Virus record (IMG/VR): IMGVR_UViG_3300027506_000007
Coordinates: 1-38,540 of that record
DNA length: 38,540 bases
Strand: one strand, 5' to 3'
Origin: a virus
This document shows positions 7,395 to 14,616 of this stretch, one piece after another. Made by a program: the position numbers and the translations under genes. Numbering within the stretch: the first letter of the stretch is position 1; every line of letters starts with the position of its first letter. The notes under the pieces are model-generated. The model was not told the origin of the DNA. It saw only the letters and a list, made by a program, of their open reading frames with translations, and ran no database searches.

Positions 7395-8060
7395 TTAGTA
7401 CCCTACGTCGGGAAGAAAGTACGTGCTTGCCGTATCTCTGTCTTCCTGTGCCGCTCGATCAAAATCCTGCTCGTACATCTGTTGCAGCGCGCCCGTGCGG
7501 TCTGGGGCGTACTTTAAAGACAGCATATAAGCCAGTCCTGAGGCCAGACAAGGAAGGAATCTGAAATTAACGTCCGTAGTATTGGTGTAATCTCCGGCGT
7601 CTTCCATTCGACGTATACGGTAATAAACCAACGTATACGCCTTGTCTGCTGCAGGGTACAAATAAGCTTTAGGCGTATTTGTACGCTCAATGTATATCTG
7701 CGACGGTCTTGCCTGCGTAAGCTTGTCAGGGACGTTAAGGTACTCTTCCCGCCCTATGCGCTCGATGTTTATATCCTGCTGCTGTCCGTTATTTGTTTGA
7801 CGGATAACTGCTGTCAAAACATTCACCGTATCTGTTGGCAGAGATATTTCCGCGTCGCCTTGGACCAAAGCATAGGTAGCTTGCTCTATGGTCCACAGGT
7901 TTAGGCCTCGATTTGCCCAGTCCAAAAACAACAGATTTAACGACCGACGAGCCGAGTTAAGCTGATAGCCTGCAGTCATCTGCATGCCACAACGCTCGAA
8001 CGCCTCTTCTACGAGGTCGTCAATCGAAAGATTAAAATCTGTTGTCCCTGAAGTAGCCAT
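7395..8060 (-). CDS. Neck or tail connector protein
   Basis: A 221-residue protein. The N-terminal helix pair (LVEEAFERCGMQMTAGYQ, then LNSARRSLNLLFLDWANRGL, about residues 16-53) and the LYPAADKAYTLVYYRIRRMED strand region are typical of a protein family encoded between the small basic proteins and the adaptor in several podovirus-like marine phages. It is probably part of the tail or neck. The precise ring (adaptor, nozzle or stopper) cannot be decided from sequence alone. Confidence 0.6.
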   Translation of the reverse strand: MATSGTTDFNLSIDDLVEEAFERCGMQMTAGYQLNSARRSLNLLFLDWANRGLNLWTIEQATYALVQGDAEISLPTDTVNVLTAVIRQTNNGQQQDINIERIGREEYLNVPDKLTQARPSQIYIERTNTPKAYLYPAADKAYTLVYYRIRRMEDAGDYTNTTDVNFRFLPCLASGLAYMLSLKYAPDRTGALQQMYEQDFDRAAQEDRDTASTYFLPDVGY

Positions 8061-8243
8061 CTACTTGCCCCAACTTTTTCGCGCTGTTTTTTGCGCTGTT
8101 TTGGATAAATCACTATAGTGGTAAACATTTTTAGAAGACTTTGACATGGTTTTTCCTGTCATTATCTTCCCATCAGGATGCTTATGTGTGCCCCCTCGAT
8201 GTATTTTCCCATCTTTAAAGTAATGATTTACACCGGCAGCCAT
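8061..8243 (-). CDS. Tiny basic virion-region protein 1
   Basis: A 60-residue protein rich in Lys and His (HYFKDGKIHRGGTHKHPDGK, then a KTMSKSSKNVYHYSDLSKTAQKT stretch). TAATG overlap with the preceding gene. It belongs to a run of five tiny proteins (8061-9311) inside the head and neck gene cluster. Family unknown; strong positive charge suggests contact with DNA or an acidic partner. Confidence 0.65.
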   Translation of the reverse strand: MAAGVNHYFKDGKIHRGGTHKHPDGKIMTGKTMSKSSKNVYHYSDLSKTAQKTARKSWGK

Positions 8244-8518
8244 TATTTACACGCCGCTCCGCCTTTGCGGTATTTCTTCATCATTCCGCCGCCCATTTTC
8301 TTTTGAACTCCACGGCCCATAAGCACGTCAGCCTTAGAAACCTTTCCGTCCTTATTCAGATCAGGAAAGCTTTTCTTTTTGCTGTTTGCCATGCCGCCTT
8401 TGTTCATCATGACGGGATCACCTACCTTACGGCTAGGCTTAGATTCAACTTTATTTCTAGGACCCGTACCTACGCATCCTCCGCCTTTGGTTGCGGCACC
8501 CATTCCACGTCCGGCCAT
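8243..8518 (-). CDS. Tiny basic protein with EF-hand-like loop
   Basis: A 91-residue Gly/Lys/Met-rich protein. Residues 53-64 read DLNKDGKVSKAD, a D-x-N-x-D-G-x-x-x-x-x-D calcium-loop pattern as in dockerin or EF-hand loops. The longer GTG start at 8527 is rejected because the sequence AGGAGGTGATCC, a near-complete match to the anti-Shine-Dalgarno, lies directly before the ATG at 8518. Gly-Gly-hydrophobic/basic motifs (NKGGMANSKKK, YRKGGAACK) recur as in other virion-region proteins of this phage. Confidence 0.75.
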   Translation of the reverse strand: MAGRGMGAATKGGGCVGTGPRNKVESKPSRKVGDPVMMNKGGMANSKKKSFPDLNKDGKVSKADVLMGRGVQKKMGGGMMKKYRKGGAACK

Positions 8519-8530
8519 CTGGATCACCTC

Positions 8531-8782
8531 CTATCGGTATCGTTTAACTTTAGACGCAACCTTTTTCGGTTGCGATGAAAACTGTTTTCCTCGTGCAGTA
8601 TCTGCGCGTTTTTTGCGCGTAGTCGCTGCATATTCTTTATTGCTCATGGACTTAATCGCGCTCGAAGGGAGGTATCTTTCCCCCGTAGCTTTAGGTCCTT
8701 GGGTAGAAGGCTTGCCACTTTTAGTGCGCCATTCCTGTTTTGTCCAAGATTGAAGCGATGCCTGTGGTGGTTTAATTGCCAC
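8531..8782 (-). CDS. Tiny basic virion-region protein 3
   Basis: An 83-residue basic protein (WTKQEWRTKSGKPS, GERYLPSSAIKSMSNKEY, TTRKKRADTARGKQF). Proteins of this pattern are widespread in marine phages without known function. The start is GTG, overlapping the previous stop in TAGTG. The C-terminus PKKVASKVKRYR is strongly basic. Confidence 0.7.
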   Translation of the reverse strand: MAIKPPQASLQSWTKQEWRTKSGKPSTQGPKATGERYLPSSAIKSMSNKEYAATTRKKRADTARGKQFSSQPKKVASKVKRYR

Positions 8783-9033
8783 TAGTCTCTGTAGCCTCCG
8801 CCTTTGGCTTTATACTCTTTAGCTAACATTTGGGCCTTTCTAGCTGACCACTGGCCCGGATTACCTCCTTTGCCCCCTGCCTTAATCTTAGAAAAAAGAT
8901 TTTTCCGCATGGTGGGCTTGGTGTAATTTCCTGCCTCGTTAACCTTAGATTTAGTTGCCGAACCTCCGGCAGCCATTTTACGTACCGGCTTTTTAGCGGT
9001 AACCTTTTTGGCTGTCGGTTTTTTAGCTACCAT
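8782..9033 (-). CDS. Tiny histone-H1-like basic protein
   Basis: An 83-residue protein. The first 20 residues are an AKKP-type repeat (MVAKKPTAKKVTAKKPVRKM) like the tails of histone H1-like and phage DNA-condensing proteins. The rest (NEAGNYTKPTMRKNLFSKIK, then GGKGGNPGQWSARKAQMLAK) is a conserved-looking globular part found in other marine phages. A GGAG precedes the ATG by 9 nt. DNA binding is inferred from charge only. Confidence 0.72.
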   Translation of the reverse strand: MVAKKPTAKKVTAKKPVRKMAAGGSATKSKVNEAGNYTKPTMRKNLFSKIKAGGKGGNPGQWSARKAQMLAKEYKAKGGGYRD

Positions 9034-9311
9034 TTCTTACAGCTCCAGTATCGTGCTGAGAATTTATCTTTTGCTGTGTCGCAGTTGTGACGAGCCCTAA
9101 AGTTGGCTCTACGCTCTGGTATAGCTTTTTTGATCGTCATGTTCGGATCGCCAAAGCGCACCAGTTTTACGTCGTCACCCTTCTTGGCTAAAACAGCGAA
9201 CTTCTTGCTGCCTCCTGAGGTTCTTTTGGGCTTGTTATAGCCTGCGAAAGTCTCACCTCGATAGGATACACGCCCAGAAGGCGTGCGTTTAACCGCCTTA
9301 GTGGAAGCCAT
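9027..9311 (-). CDS. Tiny conserved basic protein with RHNC...YWSC motif
   Basis: A 94-residue protein. The second half contains V-x-F-G-D-P-N-M and a P-E-R-R-A-N-F-R-A-R-H-N-C segment ending YWSCKKW, a highly conserved pattern in a small protein family that occurs widely in phages of aquatic bacteria. C76 and C91 could pair or bind metal. The function of the family is not known to me. It overlaps the next basic-protein gene by 7 nt. Confidence 0.78.
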   Translation of the reverse strand: MASTKAVKRTPSGRVSYRGETFAGYNKPKRTSGGSKKFAVLAKKGDDVKLVRFGDPNMTIKKAIPERRANFRARHNCDTAKDKFSARYWSCKKW

Positions 9312-9631
9312 TAGGCCGCCGCTCCGCCTGCATATACCAAGGTCACACTGGTTATCTCAGTGTCGGCAGCGTCAATAAATGCACCTGCATTGAACAGAGC
9401 TCCACCGTCTGGGATATCTATCTCATACTGTCCGGCTGCTGCAGGGGTATGAATAGTAATCAAAGAGGTGGCCGTGTCCGCAGCACCGTTTCTAATTTCA
9501 AAAGAAGAAGCAGTGGCTGTACAAGTGTAATAAATGCCATACAGGCGAGTTCTTCCCGAAATCGCTGCTGCGCTAACGGCTGCTCCACCCACAGGTACTT
9601 TGGTTACTAGCTCAATGTTACTTGCGCTCAT
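9311..9631 (-). CDS. Small beta-rich virion protein
   Basis: A 106-residue Ala/Thr-rich protein with the strand pattern of a small beta sandwich (LYGIYYTCTATASSFEIRNG, then YEIDIPDGGALF). It resembles small phage head or tail decoration proteins. The ribosome binding site AGGAG is good. Assignment as structural is from composition and neighbours. Confidence 0.6.
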   Translation of the reverse strand: MSASNIELVTKVPVGGAAVSAAAISGRTRLYGIYYTCTATASSFEIRNGAADTATSLITIHTPAAAGQYEIDIPDGGALFNAGAFIDAADTEITSVTLVYAGGAAA

Positions 9632-9656
9632 AAGTTACTCCTATTGAGTGAGAAAC

Positions 9657-9875
9657 TTAGGCTGAGACAGCTAGAGTGCCTGCATTATTCCAGATAGCGC
9701 CAGTAACACCGGGGTCACTAGTAGGGATAATGATGACGTTAGCAGTGCCAGATAGGGTAGCGTTGCTAGAAGCGGTGATAGTGGTCGCAACGACTGCGCC
9801 GGTTACATCGCCTGTTACAGCGCCGACAAAACCATTGGTCGAGGTGACCGGACCTGAAAAAGTTGTTGAACTCAT
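9657..9875 (-). CDS. Small fibre-like protein
   Basis: A 72-residue protein (GPVTSTNGFVGAVTGDVTGA, then TLSGTANVIIIPTSDPG). The G-x-V-T-G-x-V-T-G unit is shared with the fibre-like protein at 3722-5002. Such short proteins often coat the head or extend a fibre. It has an AGGA ribosome binding site and is the first gene after the 10001-10033 terminator. Confidence 0.6.
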   Translation of the reverse strand: MSSTTFSGPVTSTNGFVGAVTGDVTGAVVATTITASSNATLSGTANVIIIPTSDPGVTGAIWNNAGTLAVSA

Positions 9876-10000
9876 TGGGAAATCCTCACATGCGAGTTAT
9901 GGGGCTTATCTGTCTGCATGTCGTCAGTCCGGAAACTGTCAGATAGGCCGGTTTGGTTCCGGATTTATAACAGTATATACCAGTTATTCCCCTGTTGCAC

Positions 10001-10033
10001 AAATAAAAAAGGCCCGTCTGTGGGGGACGGGCC
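10001..10033 (-). terminator. Rho-independent terminator after HNH gene
   Basis: On the minus strand an 8-bp GC-rich stem (GGCCCGTC with GACGGGCC, 10033-10026 and 10018-10011) is followed directly by TTTTTTATTT. The rest of the gap 9876-10111 holds no recognisable gene; it should contain a promoter or rely on readthrough for the downstream genes. Confidence 0.85.
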
Positions 10034-10111
10034 AAGTCTCTTCAAGGGAGATAAACACACAAAGAACAAAGCATTAACTGTTCACTGCGGAATTGCAGCA
10101 CCCTCAAGATA

Positions 10112-10624
10112 TCACTTAATGCGGGTCCCGTAAATGTTCTTTACCCACCATATGAACATATCTTCGCTAAGGGTGTGTTTCATAGTATTTATCCTAGCGG
10201 AGACTAGCTGTACGTTTTCCCGTACGTAAGGACCGTTGGGGTTTACTCGGTCTATCGAGGCGTTAAAGTCTTTTTGTTTCCTGTCACCGTAGGTGCCGTC
10301 TCTTTGGTGGGTCATCAAAACCCCAGACAACGCGCATTTGCCGTCCTGTATTTCCCACAGGTCAATAAGGTCTTCCGTGGTCAGTTCGTAATCAACACCC
10401 TGTTTAACGCGTCCGGATTTTAGCTGTGTATTTAGTACTCGTAGGTATGATTCGGGGGTGGCAGAGGTTTTTCTTGCTCTTTGCAGGGTAACGCATTGCT
10501 GACACACCCCCCGAATAAAGCCTTCTTTAAAGTGCTCGAATTGGGATATAAGCTTAGTTTTGTTACACGAGGTGCACACTCGGGAACCTTGCGACTCTTT
10601 CTTTACTTTAGTTTCTCTAGGCAT
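10112..10624 (-). CDS. HNH-type endonuclease, possibly mobile
   Basis: A 170-residue protein. An N-terminal zinc ribbon uses C17-C20 and C41-C44. The C-terminal part (85-150) has the phage HNH layout: a DLIDLWEIQDGKCALSGVLM entry, then SIDRVNPNGPYVRENVQLVS and RINTMKH. The first motif has IDR where many HNH enzymes have DH, which is seen in this phage subfamily; activity therefore cannot be assumed. It lies between the capsid gene and the next virion gene with a terminator on each side, which suits a free-standing homing-type endonuclease inserted in the head operon. Confidence 0.8.
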   Translation of the reverse strand: MPRETKVKKESQGSRVCTSCNKTKLISQFEHFKEGFIRGVCQQCVTLQRARKTSATPESYLRVLNTQLKSGRVKQGVDYELTTEDLIDLWEIQDGKCALSGVLMTHQRDGTYGDRKQKDFNASIDRVNPNGPYVRENVQLVSARINTMKHTLSEDMFIWWVKNIYGTRIK

Positions 10625-10643
10625 ATCTACTACTTTCCAAACG

Positions 10644-10668
10644 AAAAAAGGGCCCCTAAGGGCCCTTT
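10644..10668 (-). terminator. Rho-independent terminator after capsid gene
   Basis: The stem AAAGGGCCC with GGGCCCTTT (10668-10660 and 10655-10647) has a 4-nt loop and runs straight into a T6 tract on the minus strand. It follows the capsid stop codon by about 20 nt and would limit expression of the HNH gene relative to the capsid. Confidence 0.85.
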
Positions 10669-10687
10669 CTGACTTTCGTCTTATGGC

Positions 10688-11596
10688 TTACGGAGTACCC
10701 GGTGAGCCAAAGATACCACGTGGGTCGCTGAAGCCAAAGCTGTAGCGCTCACGTGCCTTGTAGCGGACATTGCCGGTGTCGAAGTCGCCTTCGAAGCCAG
10801 TCTTGATAGCTACACGGTTAAACATCTTCATACCGTTAGGCGCGTCAGTCATGATGAACCATGCGTCAGGGTCCGTGAGGTAATGATTTACCTTGTAGCC
10901 CTGTGGAACCATGCCCATGTTGCGAACGGCGTTGATGTCGTTATCCGCAGTGCCGACACGAAGAGTAGACTTCATGATGCGGTCTGCAGTGAACTGAAGC
11001 TCCTTAGGGATAATCAGCTTAGTACCTTGAACAGCAATCTTCAGGCCGCGCTCGTCAGTGAACGCTGCGATGTCGATAAGAGCTTGCTCAAGTGAAGCCT
11101 CGCTAAGGTCTGCCGCAACAGCCAACTCGTTTGCAAGATCAGGTCCGCCCAATGTTGGGTGGTCTGTTGCACAGAGAGGCTTGCCGTCACCGCCGATAGA
11201 GGTAGTGAAAGCGTTGTTGAGGATAGAAGCAGCTTTAATCTGCTTAGTTGTCGCCATTGAACGAGCAAGTGCCTTTGTGTAACGAGCCGATAGACGGTCG
11301 TACAGGTTGTCTTCTACTGCCTCTTCAGTCAGTGAGAAGGCCAAAGCCACTGTTTCGTGAGTGTAGCGAGCAGTGTAAACTTCTTGGGCTTGATCGAATG
11401 CAACACCCGAACCCTCAGCTTTAACTGGCGCTTCGCCAAACCCGGAAAGCATCACTTCTTCTTCGAAGGCACGGTCAGAAGACTCGGTTTCGTAGATTTC
11501 AGCATGCTCGTTGTCGTAAGAACTATACTCAAGGCCAAACAAAGCGTTTAGACCCGGCTCTAGCTCTTTTACTAGTTGTGAACGTGATATAGCCAT
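10688..11596 (-). CDS. Major capsid protein, Mu gpT-like
   Basis: A 302-residue protein. The N-terminal ELEPGLNALFGLEYSSYDNE, the central Y-T-A-R-Y-T-H-E-T-V-A-L-A-F-S-L-T-E-E (74-92) and the A-R-S-M-A-T-T-K-Q-I-K-A-A helix (about 110-125), with the later TLGGPDLAN and FNRVAIKTGFEGDFDTGNVR regions, fit the Mu-like major head subunit (gpT) family, an HK97-fold capsid protein. It has GGAG upstream and its own terminator downstream, as expected for the most highly expressed late gene. The order scaffold, two small head genes, capsid supports the call. Confidence 0.85.
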   Translation of the reverse strand: MAISRSQLVKELEPGLNALFGLEYSSYDNEHAEIYETESSDRAFEEEVMLSGFGEAPVKAEGSGVAFDQAQEVYTARYTHETVALAFSLTEEAVEDNLYDRLSARYTKALARSMATTKQIKAASILNNAFTTSIGGDGKPLCATDHPTLGGPDLANELAVAADLSEASLEQALIDIAAFTDERGLKIAVQGTKLIIPKELQFTADRIMKSTLRVGTADNDINAVRNMGMVPQGYKVNHYLTDPDAWFIMTDAPNGMKMFNRVAIKTGFEGDFDTGNVRYKARERYSFGFSDPRGIFGSPGTP

Positions 11597-11608
11597 GACC
11601 TAAGTCTC

Positions 11609-12184
11609 CTATTGACCTGCAACACCGGCAGAACCGTAAAGGTGCTCGTTAATTTTAACTACAACCACCGCGTTAGCACCGACTGCGTTGTTGGGCACGT
11701 CCCAAAGACCAATGATCTTAAGGTTAAGTGCTGCAGTAGTAGCAATGGTAGAAGTATCCAGTACGTTTGCTGAAACTCCAGTTGTAGTGCTGCCTGTTCC
11801 AACAACGATGTCAGCGTTCAAACCGTAGTTTGTAGCGGCTGAAGTGCCATCATTTTGGATAAGGAACATCTGGTTAGGATCGTCGAGAACTTCTGCGATA
11901 ATCTTACCCTGAGTGATGTTTACTGAACCGGGATAGTAGTTGCTCCAAGTGGGCTTGCCCGTAGTTGGATCAATGTAGTTACATCCGTTAAATACGCCTA
12001 CCGCCGCTGTGTGAGAGGCAGGGTTAAACTGGAGGATGTAACCGTCTTTCAACGTGACTAGGTCACCCTGAAAAATAGCACCCGCTTGGTTGTCCGCAAT
12101 TTCGTAACCGTACTGCTTCTGGCTACCAGTGCCAGAAAGGTTACCAAGCGGACGTAAGCCAAAGGCTTTGTCTACATTAGCCAT
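11609..12184 (-). CDS. Head decoration or stabilising protein
   Basis: A 191-residue protein beginning MANVDKAFGLRPLGNLSG, an opening typical of virion proteins encoded just before the capsid gene in marine phages. The remainder is beta-rich (YEIADNQAGAIFQGDLVTL, QGKIIAEVLDDPNQMFLIQN). Position between scaffold and capsid suggests a capsid decoration protein. AAGGA precedes the start. Confidence 0.65.
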   Translation of the reverse strand: MANVDKAFGLRPLGNLSGTGSQKQYGYEIADNQAGAIFQGDLVTLKDGYILQFNPASHTAAVGVFNGCNYIDPTTGKPTWSNYYPGSVNITQGKIIAEVLDDPNQMFLIQNDGTSAATNYGLNADIVVGTGSTTTGVSANVLDTSTIATTAALNLKIIGLWDVPNNAVGANAVVVVKINEHLYGSAGVAGQ

Positions 12185-12208
12185 GATAAATGTCCTTTAA
12201 AATTAAGG

Positions 12209-12694
12209 TTACTCGGAACCCGTTCGTGGGCCACCGAGGCTTACTTTGGACTGTCTTTCCGGCGCGTTGATCTTCATTGACGAGTGTGCATTCGTCTTCA
12301 ACATGTCGTTATCGACTGCCCTTATCTGATCATGGGTCCGTGAAGAATAATACGTTCGACGCTCTTCTGCTGTTTCATCTGGTATTCTGGCTAATAGCAA
12401 TCCGCCTACAGAGATAACCCCTGCGTGCTTGCCATCGTCCTGAACACCTGAATCAAAGTCAGGATATTCTTCCCCTCTAACCAGTTCATACCCCTCACGG
12501 AGTTTCCCTGCTACGTTAGTGCGGTCGTCTACCCCACCAGATTCAGCCCTGATCCAACGGTGCTTATAGCCCGGAGGCGCAGGAGGCGCGTCTAGTCGTG
12601 AAGGAGGAGCCCAAGCTTTACGGCGCGCAGTCTTGTCACGGGTATCCGCATCACGAGCACTGCGATTGAGTTTTGGCACGTTGTTATCGCTCAT
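12209..12694 (-). CDS. Conserved head-region protein
   Basis: A 161-residue hydrophilic protein with the stretch RKAWAPPSRLDAPPAPPGYK (25-44), an RWIRAE strand, and G-V-I-S-V-G-G-L-L-L-A-R-I-P (about 92-105). Proteins of this type recur between scaffold and capsid genes in marine podovirus-like phages. Function unknown; a role in head assembly is likely from position. It has a GGAG ribosome binding site. Confidence 0.65.
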   Translation of the reverse strand: MSDNNVPKLNRSARDADTRDKTARRKAWAPPSRLDAPPAPPGYKHRWIRAESGGVDDRTNVAGKLREGYELVRGEEYPDFDSGVQDDGKHAGVISVGGLLLARIPDETAEERRTYYSSRTHDQIRAVDNDMLKTNAHSSMKINAPERQSKVSLGGPRTGSE

Positions 12695-12699
12695 TTAAA

Positions 12700-13632
12700 T
12701 CACTCCTTAACGTATTTGGCATATTCTTCAAGTGGAACCCCGAGTTTTTTTGCTATCGCAACCTGACTGGGACTCAACCTAACAGAGCGGCGTGCTGAGT
12801 TATTTACTCCCGAAGATCGGGTTGCAGGAGCTACCGTTTGCACGGGTCGGTTAGTCCTGTTGTTTTGTTGCGTAGGCTCGATACCATATTCACTAGGAAA
12901 TATCTGGCTCATCCTACGGTCGATCTCACTATAATACTCGTCAGAGCTTGGGTCAAACCCTTCTTTTTGGATCAAATCCATGTGAATTCCCCTAACTGTG
13001 TGGGTCATCACCGTATTTGTACCAAACCAAGTATTCTTTTCGGCCCAGTCTTCCGCCTTTAAATCAGGCTCTGGCATTCTTGGGCGCAATATTTCAGGCT
13101 GTTCAGCGGGCTTTTTAGGCTCTTCCATTTGCTGACGACGTTGGTTTGTCGTCTCGTTTAAACGGTTTTGCTCCCAGACCATAGAGGTAAGACGCTGTTG
13201 AGCTTCCGTCTCGGTATCTATGTCGCCCTCTTCACGGGCTTTTCTAATAACCTGCTTTAACGCAACCACGTGACTGTCAACGCGGCCTTGAGCCTCTTGC
13301 AGCCTTTCCGTGTCCGTCTTTTGGTATCGCTGCTCGAGCTCTTCGTTTTGCTGTCTTACGTTACGGGCATACTCAAGCGCGGCCTCTTCACGACGCTGCG
13401 TCTCTCTTAAACGAGCAGTGAGCTTGTCTATTCGTTTTTTAACCTTACCCGAATAGTCGTCTAACTCTTCTTCTGCAGGGGCGGCCTGCTTAGCGGGGGG
13501 CTCCTCCTCAACAGCAGGGGGTTCTTCGATCGCTAACTTAGCATCGGAGCCGTCTTCGTTCATTTCAACGGTGGCTTCTTGCTCGTCGTCGCCGACATTA
13601 AAGTCTAGCTCTTCGTTCATTGGTTCACTCAT
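12700..13632 (-). CDS. Capsid scaffolding protein
   Basis: A 310-residue protein. The first 60 residues are very acidic with Pro/Ala-rich spacers; about 60-170 is a long charged coiled coil (KKRIDKLTARLRETQRREEA and on); then comes a Pro-rich linker and a basic C-terminus (about 260-300, NRTNRPVQ..., SARRSVRLSPSQVAIAKKLG). This acidic/coiled-coil/basic order is typical of phage scaffolds whose C-terminus grips the capsid protein. The upstream TTG at 13635 is rejected in favour of the ATG at 13632, which follows AAGGAGA. Confidence 0.8.
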   Translation of the reverse strand: MSEPMNEELDFNVGDDEQEATVEMNEDGSDAKLAIEEPPAVEEEPPAKQAAPAEEELDDYSGKVKKRIDKLTARLRETQRREEAALEYARNVRQQNEELEQRYQKTDTERLQEAQGRVDSHVVALKQVIRKAREEGDIDTETEAQQRLTSMVWEQNRLNETTNQRRQQMEEPKKPAEQPEILRPRMPEPDLKAEDWAEKNTWFGTNTVMTHTVRGIHMDLIQKEGFDPSSDEYYSEIDRRMSQIFPSEYGIEPTQQNNRTNRPVQTVAPATRSSGVNNSARRSVRLSPSQVAIAKKLGVPLEEYAKYVKE

Positions 13633-13643
13633 CAAACGTCTCC

Positions 13644-14117
13644 TTACATGTGTAGAATATCTTCAGGGTCATTTACTAGCCCCAAGATTTCATCATCGTT
13701 TAGTAAACGAATCTCGCCACCATCTATCTGAATCCGAGACCCTGCATATCGACCAAAGATTACCCAATCACCCGCCTTGCACCACGGACCGTGGGGAAAC
13801 TTAGACTCGTCAGCGTAGGATAGAGCTCCTACCTTCAACACGTAGCCGACGTTAGTCGCTAACTGCGTTCGTTGACGTGTCTCATCCGCAAGTACAATGC
13901 CTCCCTTCGTGGTTTTGGCGCCACGGTAAGGTAAGATAGCTAGTCGCCATCCTGTGGGTTGCGGAATAAGGTCTAGTACAGAATCAGAAAGGCCGTGTTC
14001 AGCGACTTTTCCTTCGGTCGTATACGCATCATTGAGGGTGGTCTTCTTCGGCCCTTCTTCTTTGGCCTCGGCTTTCCACTTTTCCTCTAGGGGCGTAAGC
14101 TTCTTTTCAGGTTCCAT
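13644..14117 (-). CDS. GroES-like co-chaperonin
   Basis: A 157-residue protein. Residues 50-150 form a Cpn10 fold: P-Q-P-T-G-W-R-L-A-I-L-P (52-63), a mobile-loop candidate with the hydrophobic tripeptide I74-V-L76 in KGGIVLADE that would dock on GroEL, and V-G-Y-V-L-K-V-G-A (90-98) plus AGDWVIFGRYAG (115-126). The 45-residue N-terminal extension is charged and absent from bacterial GroES. Phage co-chaperonins such as T4 Gp31 adapt host GroEL for capsid folding; its place beside scaffold and capsid genes fits this. No GroEL gene is visible. Confidence 0.85.
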   Translation of the reverse strand: MEPEKKLTPLEEKWKAEAKEEGPKKTTLNDAYTTEGKVAEHGLSDSVLDLIPQPTGWRLAILPYRGAKTTKGGIVLADETRQRTQLATNVGYVLKVGALSYADESKFPHGPWCKAGDWVIFGRYAGSRIQIDGGEIRLLNDDEILGLVNDPEDILHM

Positions 14118-14135
14118 ATAGGCTCCTTTGGTGGG

Positions 14136-14324
14136 TTAAAAATCTTCTGAATACTTATCCAGTTTGTCTCGGATAATCTGATCCACAAGTTTTATGCCTT
14201 CCAGACGGCCCATAAGGAAACGGTAGCGTTCCATGTCAGAGATAGAGCCATTAAGCACTATCGCCTCGGAGTCTTCCTGTAATTTCCTAACTTCTTTCAA
14301 TACGCTTTCAGCGAATTCAAGCAT
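14136..14324 (-). CDS. Small helical protein of unknown function
   Basis: A 62-residue protein, almost wholly helical (FAESVLKEVRKLQEDSEAIV, then RYRFLMGRLEGIKLVDQIIR). Similar short proteins occur near portal genes in marine phages. The ribosome binding site (GGAA) is modest. The 52-nt gap before it (14325-14376) holds no gene. Confidence 0.65.
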   Translation of the reverse strand: MLEFAESVLKEVRKLQEDSEAIVLNGSISDMERYRFLMGRLEGIKLVDQIIRDKLDKYSEDF

Positions 14325-14376
14325 GGTCGTTTTTCCATGAGAGCAGACAGTTTAGAGCCACCGTCTGGGGGCATAC

Positions 14377-14616
14377 TTAGTAAATCTTTACTGGTCGGTT
14401 ACCGTCACGTTTTTTAACGGTCCGTACTACTCCACCGGATTTCATCTTTTTCGATTTACCGGCAGTATTCAGTGCAATTGCTACAGCTTGTTTTTGAGCT
14501 GCAGATTTGCTCTTAGGTTTACTGGCGCCTATTTTACCCTTTTTTTCGTAAGTTCCAACTAGTTCACTGATATTTTTACCAATTGTTTTACTACTAGAGC
14601 CCGGTTTAAGTGGCAT
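14377..14616 (-). CDS. Small basic protein, MPLKPGSS family
   Basis: A 79-residue basic protein. [19 protein letters not shown] followed by [20 protein letters not shown] matches a widespread small phage/bacterial family (DUF6496-like, from memory). The end, [20 protein letters not shown], carries the Gly-Gly/basic motif shared with other proteins here. The start has GGAGG and overlaps the portal stop by 1 nt. Function unknown. Confidence 0.75.
   Translation of the reverse strand: MPLKPGSSSKTIGKNISELVGTYEKKGKIGASKPKSKSAAQKQAVAIALNTAGKSKKMKSGGVVRTVKKRDGNRPVKIY

Noticed and set aside
8519-8527. GTG start at 8527 for the calcium-loop protein
   Set aside because: The GTG is part of the AGGAGGTGATCC Shine-Dalgarno itself; the next ATG is correctly spaced.
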